The notes below the pieces were generated by a model that worked only from the letters and a program-made list of their open reading frames with translations, did no database searches and was not told where the DNA came from. This document shows positions 6,265 to 9,375 of a stretch of 9,375 nt of DNA, one piece after another; the first letter of the stretch is position 1; every line of letters begins with the position of its first letter. Both the position numbers and the translations under genes were made by a program. Source of the DNA: Piscirickettsiaceae bacterium (GTDB lineage: Bacteria; Pseudomonadota; Gammaproteobacteria; Nitrosococcales; Methylophagaceae); assembly GCA_018646825.1 (NCBI GenBank), contig JABGUA010000153.1, positions 1 through 9,375 of the forward strand. Reading direction: 5' to 3'.

Positions 6265-7797
6265 TCAAACCTGAGGGTGTGCTCGGTTGCTTGGCATAAT
6301 CATTTTATTCAATGCCTGTAAATAAGCTTTAGCTGACGCAATCACGATGTCGGTATCAGCCCCTTGGCCGCTGACGATTCGTCCTCCCTTTTCAAGCCTA
6401 ACGTTTACTTCACCTTGTGAATCAGTTCCACTGGTAATGTTATTGACTGAATAAAGCTGTAGCTCAGTTTGGCTTTGAACAATTTCTTCAATCGCACGAA
6501 AAGCTGCATCGACAGGGCCACTGCCACCCATTTCAACTTGCTTTTCTTCATCATCAACAGAAAGTGTCATTCTTGCAACTGGCGTTTCACCTGTTTCACT
6601 TGTCACTTTCAATGAAATTAATTTCACACGTTCACTTTCTGGCGCTACAGATTCACTAACTAAAGCTTGTATATCCTCATCAAATATCTCGTGCTTCTTA
6701 TCGGCCAATTCTTTAAACCGCTGAAAAATAGCATTGAGCTCCGTTTCAGACTCATAGGTAATCCCTAATTCCTCAAGCCGACTTCTAAATGCATTGCGAC
6801 CAGAATGCTTACCTAAGACCATTCTATTGGTATTCCAACCAACGTCTTCAGCACGCATGATTTCGTATGTTTCACGATTTTTCAATACACCATCTTGGTG
6901 AATACCTGACTCATGTGCAAAAGCATTAACACCGACAATGGCTTTATTTGGCTGTACCGCAAAACCGGTGATACCTGATACCAAACGAGAAGCTGCGACA
7001 ATCTTTGTTGTGTCAATATTGGTATCGCACGTGAACAGATCTTGACGTGTTCTGATCGCCATTACTACTTCTTCTAAGGCGGCATTACCAGCACGCTCAC
7101 CCAACCCATTAATAGTACATTCAACCTGTCTAGCACCATTTAACACTGCTGATAAAGAATTAGCGACAGCTAAGCCTAAATCATTGTGGCAGTGAACTGA
7201 AAAAATGGCTTTATCTGAATTAGGAATACGTTCCCGTAAAGTATGAATTAACTGGCCAAACTGCTGTGGCACGTTATACCCCACCGTGTCTGGAATATTT
7301 AAGGTGCTTGCGCCTGCATCAATAACCGCTTCTAGAATACGACATAAAAATTCTGGGTCGCTTCTTCCTGCATCTTCCGGTGAAAACTCAACGTCATCGG
7401 TATATTGCCTCGCCCTTTTCACCGCTTTGACCGCATTTTCAATCACTTGATCCGGTTCCATACGCAATTTCATTTTCATATGAATTGGCGAGGTGGCGAT
7501 AAACGTGTGGATCCGTGATGCATTGGCATCTTTCAATGCTTCTCCTGCACGATCAATATCATTATCCAATGCCCGAGCTAAACCACAAACTCGGCTTTCA
7601 GTAACTGCTCTAGCCACTGCTTGGACAGATTCAAAATCACCAACACTAGCAATTGGAAAACCTGCCTCGATTATATCAACGCGCATGCGTTCTAACGATT
7701 TAGCTATACGCACTTTTTCATCTTTGGTCATTGAGGCGCCAGGGCTCTGTTCGCCATCTCTCAAAGTTGTATCAAAAATAATTAATTTATCACTCAT
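6265..7797 (-). CDS. leuA: 2-isopropylmalate synthase
   Basis: LeuA condenses acetyl-CoA with 2-oxoisovalerate, the first committed and leucine-inhibited step of leucine synthesis. From ATG 7797 it is 510 residues, near the usual 510-525. The catalytic TIM barrel starts with DTTLRDGEQSPG (9-20) and contains the metal-binding HCHNDLG (202-208) and NGLGERAGN (230-238), followed by HESGIHQDG (295-303). The C-terminal regulatory domain is present (GSGPVDAAFRAI at 425-436; SGTDSQGEVNVRLEKGGR near 456-473), so feedback control by leucine is expected. GGAG 6 nt upstream supports ATG 7797 over a GTG four codons earlier. A likely promoter and a structured leader of about 200 nt precede it. Its TGA almost touches the holD start, so leuA and holD are probably co-transcribed. 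Confidence 0.96.
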   Translation of the reverse strand: MSDKLIIFDTTLRDGEQSPGASMTKDEKVRIAKSLERMRVDIIEAGFPIASVGDFESVQAVARAVTESRVCGLARALDNDIDRAGEALKDANASRIHTFIATSPIHMKMKLRMEPDQVIENAVKAVKRARQYTDDVEFSPEDAGRSDPEFLCRILEAVIDAGASTLNIPDTVGYNVPQQFGQLIHTLRERIPNSDKAIFSVHCHNDLGLAVANSLSAVLNGARQVECTINGLGERAGNAALEEVVMAIRTRQDLFTCDTNIDTTKIVAASRLVSGITGFAVQPNKAIVGVNAFAHESGIHQDGVLKNRETYEIMRAEDVGWNTNRMVLGKHSGRNAFRSRLEELGITYESETELNAIFQRFKELADKKHEIFDEDIQALVSESVAPESERVKLISLKVTSETGETPVARMTLSVDDEEKQVEMGGSGPVDAAFRAIEEIVQSQTELQLYSVNNITSGTDSQGEVNVRLEKGGRIVSGQGADTDIVIASAKAYLQALNKMIMPSNRAHPQV

Positions 7798-7803
7798 TTC
7801 CTG

Positions 7804-7807
7804 CTCC
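7804..7807 (-). promoter_or_regulatory. Ribosome binding site of leuA
   Basis: GGAG on the minus strand lies 6 nt before ATG 7797 and decides the start; the GTG at 7809 overlaps it and is not preceded by a comparable site. Confidence 0.65.
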
Positions 7808-7815
7808 ACTTTCTG

Positions 7816-7880
7816 CAGACTTTCTAAAATATAGGGTTGTGTATCAGCTATTTCGCTGACGAGGCTTTGTGCTAAGTCTG
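7816..7880 (-). promoter_or_regulatory. Nested hairpins just upstream of leuA (possible attenuator or translational control fold)
   Basis: A 7-bp inverted repeat CAGACTT / AAGTCTG (arms 7816-7822 and 7874-7880) encloses a second hairpin TCAGC / GCTGA (7844-7859). The fold ends about 9 nt before the leuA Shine-Dalgarno. There is only a weak T-rich stretch (TATATTTT) between the inner hairpin and the outer 3' arm, so a classical terminator is not evident. The role is inferred from position only. Confidence 0.3.
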
Positions 7881-7939
7881 TATGCCACTAGGGCAGTCGT
7901 AGCAGGGAGTTTGAACAATATGAAGACGAGCTTATACAT
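7844..7939 (-). CDS. Possible 31-residue leader peptide of leuA
   Basis: An ATG-initiated short ORF lies in the leader between the putative promoter and leuA, on the same strand. The product starts MYKLVFILFKL and contains five leucines in 31 residues (CTC, TTG, CTC, CTA, CTT), with a basic tail KPRQR. Its stop codon lies within a hairpin (7844-7859). Leucine codons in a leu leader are what attenuation would need, but here they are scattered rather than consecutive and no Shine-Dalgarno is visible before the ATG. It may not be translated. Confidence 0.2.
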   Translation of the reverse strand: MYKLVFILFKLPATTALVAYRLSTKPRQRNS

Positions 7940-8000
7940 TGCGGTACAGAGTGTACTGCTTTTGAAATGTAATTTGTCGTTGAATTGTCCATAGGCACAC

Positions 8001-8029
8001 ATTCTAGGCTGAATTAAACCACTTGCCAA
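8001..8029 (-). promoter_or_regulatory. Sigma70-type promoter upstream of leuA
   Basis: On the minus strand TTGGCA (8024-8029) and TAGAAT (8001-8006) are separated by exactly 17 bp; each differs from consensus by one base. The -35 hexamer begins 7 nt after the pssA stop. Transcription would start near 7994, giving a leuA leader of almost 200 nt. This is the best promoter match I found in the window. Confidence 0.6.
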
Positions 8030-8036
8030 GTCCCTC

Positions 8037-8780
8037 TTACTTGTCCTGTTGCCGCCCTGTTTTATGCTGGCGTAATTTTGTCAGCGTCAATACAGGCCCA
8101 GAGACTGCGTAGGCCAAGAACCCGAAAAATAAGATTATTGGCGGATCAATAGCCACTAAGGCAAACCCTAATACCAATATCAACACGACAACAAAAGGGA
8201 CTTTACCGTGCAAATCTAACTCTTTAAAACTGTGATAGCGCAGTGTACTGACCATCAAAATTCCGCAGATGAATGTCAGCGGTAACGAGATCTTGCTGGC
8301 AATGTCCAGGTCAACATGGTTGCTTGTCCCCACCCATATCCAACCGGCTATGCAAGCAGCAGCAGCGGGACTAGCTAAACCTTGAAAGTAACGTTTATCG
8401 GCAATGCCAACTTGGGTATTAAAGCGGGCTAAACGCAATGCTCCGCAGGCAGCATAGATAAAAGCAGCCATCCACCCTACTTTACCCATATCCAATAATG
8501 CCCATTGGTACATAACTAATGCCGGTGCCAAGCAAAATGACACCATATCGGCCAAACTATCATATTCGGCACCAAAGTCACTTTGTGTATTGGTCATACG
8601 GGCTATTCGGCCATCAAATCCGTCCATAATCATCGCAATAAAGATGGCAATCGCGGCAGATTCAAAGTCGCCTCTAATTGCAGCTATGATGGCATAAAAA
8701 CCAGCAAACAACCCTGCTGTGGTAAACAGGTTCGGTAGTAAATAAATACCGCGGCGTTGAGGTTTTTTATTGGCTGCCAT
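8037..8780 (-). CDS. pssA: CDP-diacylglycerol--serine O-phosphatidyltransferase (phosphatidylserine synthase)
   Basis: This integral membrane enzyme makes phosphatidylserine from CDP-diacylglycerol and serine, the precursor of phosphatidylethanolamine. The 247-residue protein carries the CDP-alcohol phosphotransferase motif in full: D53-x2-D56-G57-x2-A60-R61-x8-G70-x3-D74-x3-D78. Hydrophobic segments are visible near 20-35, 42-52, 80-93, 101-113, 137-151, 166-179, 194-211 and 214-230, followed by a basic C-terminal tail. The opening IYLLPNLFTTAGLFAGFYAI fits the type II (Bacillus-like) PssA, not the phospholipase-D-like PssA of E. coli. The ATG has an AAGGAAG site 9 nt upstream. It lies between ilvC and leuA, an order common in proteobacteria, but is set apart by a hairpin before it and a promoter after it. 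Confidence 0.93.
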   Translation of the reverse strand: MAANKKPQRRGIYLLPNLFTTAGLFAGFYAIIAAIRGDFESAAIAIFIAMIMDGFDGRIARMTNTQSDFGAEYDSLADMVSFCLAPALVMYQWALLDMGKVGWMAAFIYAACGALRLARFNTQVGIADKRYFQGLASPAAAACIAGWIWVGTSNHVDLDIASKISLPLTFICGILMVSTLRYHSFKELDLHGKVPFVVVLILVLGFALVAIDPPIILFFGFLAYAVSGPVLTLTKLRQHKTGRQQDK

Positions 8781-8847
8781 TGAGGATTACTTCCTTATCA
8801 ATCTTGTTAAGTTATTAGTATGACATGTGCTGCCGGCACAAACAAAA

Positions 8848-8879
8848 CGGGGACAGTTATAAATACATAACTGTCCCCG
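8848..8879 (-). terminator. 13-bp palindrome / intrinsic terminator after ilvC
   Basis: CGGGGACAGTTAT and ATAACTGTCCCCG (8848-8860 and 8867-8879) form a perfect 13-bp stem with a 6-nt loop, starting 22 nt after the ilvC stop. On the minus strand it is followed by TTTTGTTTG, fitting a rho-independent terminator for ilvC or a partial terminator within the ilvC-pssA unit. The GGGGACAG arms also resemble palindromes linked to REP-associated transposases (see findings). Confidence 0.7.
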
Positions 8880-8900
8880 ATTCTTTAAACTAAACTAAGG

Positions 8901-9375
8901 TTAGTTTTTAGATTTATCAACAATTTTTTGAATCCAAGGCATCATTTTACGTAATTCAGCACCCGTTTTCTCAATAGGATGCTCTGCATTAATATGACGC
9001 ATTGAAGTCATTTCAGGGTAACCTGATTGACCTTCTAAGATAAATTTCTTAGCATATTTACCTTCTTGAATATCTTTTAACGCTTCACGCATCGCCCAAC
9101 GGCTTTCTTCGTTAATGATTTTAGGACCCGTGACGTATTCCCCATATTCAGCATTATTAGAAATTGAGTAGTTCATGTTGGCGATACCACCTTCGTACAT
9201 GAGGTCAACGATTAATTTCAATTCATGCAAACATTCGAAATAAGCCATTTCAGGTGCATAGCCTGCTTCCGTCAATGTTTCAAAACCCGCTTTCACTAGT
9301 TCAACGGCACCGCCACATAAAACAGCTTGTTCACCAAATAAGTCAGTTTCTGTTTCATCACGAAATGTTGTTTCG
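8901..9375 (-). CDS. ilvC: Ketol-acid reductoisomerase, class I, C-terminal part (cut by window edge)
   Basis: IlvC performs the Mg- and NADPH-dependent rearrangement and reduction of acetohydroxy acids in valine, leucine and isoleucine synthesis. Only the last 157 codons are present; the frame is open to the window end, so an internal GTG at 9296 is not the start. The visible part begins ETTFRDETETDLFGEQAVLCGG, carrying the first pair of metal ligands (Asp and Glu of ETDLFGEQ), followed by ECLHELKLIVDLMYEGG with the second glutamate pair and the YSISNNAEYG serine segment that binds substrate. It ends MMPWIQKIVDKSKN, typical of the short class I enzyme (about 338 residues) rather than the long class II form of E. 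coli. A strong hairpin follows the stop, then pssA and leuA. Confidence 0.95.
   Translation of the reverse strand, partial: ETTFRDETETDLFGEQAVLCGGAVELVKAGFETLTEAGYAPEMAYFECLHELKLIVDLMYEGGIANMNYSISNNAEYGEYVTGPKIINEESRWAMREALKDIQEGKYAKKFILEGQSGYPEMTSMRHINAEHPIEKTGAELRKMMPWIQKIVDKSKN

Noticed and set aside
7493..7834. 113-residue plus-strand ORF opposite leuA
   Set aside because: It is antisense to a clear LeuA coding region, with no ribosome site or domain; a shadow frame.
7941..7959. Small inverted repeat GTACA-GAG-TGTAC, followed by TTTT on the plus strand
   Set aside because: The stem is short and no plus-strand transcript is expected there; in the leuA leader direction no T-run follows. 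Likely chance, though it may add to leader folding.
7844..8029. 61-residue minus-strand ORF between pssA and leuA
   Set aside because: It starts at a TTG lying in the -35 hexamer of the likely leuA promoter, has no ribosome site and no recognisable family; only its last 31 codons could lie in the leader RNA.
8826..8840. Inverted repeat TGTGC-TGCCG-GCACA before pssA
   Set aside because: Only 5 bp, with an overlapping 8-bp palindrome; too short to call an operator without conservation.
1..9375. Undescribed defence, mobile or biosynthetic system
   Set aside because: All the sizeable genes fit known housekeeping families in usual orders; no unknown multi-gene cluster, repeat array or integration scar is visible.

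Overview
The window looks like ordinary chromosome from a gammaproteobacterium of moderate to low GC. The evidence is a class I IlvC, an ilvC-pssA-leuA order, a holD-rimI pair, a YceF-type Maf protein and an AmgK/MurU cell-wall recycling pair. A relative of Methylophaga or Cycloclasticus (Piscirickettsiaceae-like) would fit, but that is a guess from gene order and protein flavour, not from a search. I see no transposase, phage gene, CRISPR array, rRNA or tRNA. Apart from a tentative 21-codon gene end at the left edge, every sizeable gene can be assigned to a known family.

Left part, plus strand (1-2330): a tight three-gene run of maf/yceF (nucleotide pyrophosphatase), amgK (MurNAc/GlcNAc anomeric kinase) and murU (MurNAc-1-phosphate uridylyltransferase). 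The genes are separated by 2 nt and then overlap by 4 nt. AmgK and MurU make UDP-MurNAc from salvaged MurNAc, bypassing de novo synthesis.

Right part, minus strand (2320-9375). In transcription order it reads: ilvC (3' part only), a strong hairpin/terminator, pssA, a likely promoter and a 200-nt leader, leuA, holD, rimI, a candidate promoter, sodB, a strong terminator, argD, argF. argF ends tail-to-tail with murU and overlaps it by 11 nt. Functionally this is branched-chain amino acid synthesis (ilvC, leuA), phospholipid synthesis (pssA), replication (holD), ribosomal protein acetylation (rimI), superoxide defence (sodB) and arginine synthesis (argD, argF).

The parts worth a second look are non-coding or overlapping signals. 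They are a 13-bp perfect hairpin inside the first codons of holD; a sigma70-like promoter just after pssA followed by a long structured leuA leader with a leucine-containing short ORF; and a 13-bp GGGGACAG-type palindrome between ilvC and pssA that acts as a terminator or resembles a REP-type element. I found no convincing previously undescribed biological system.
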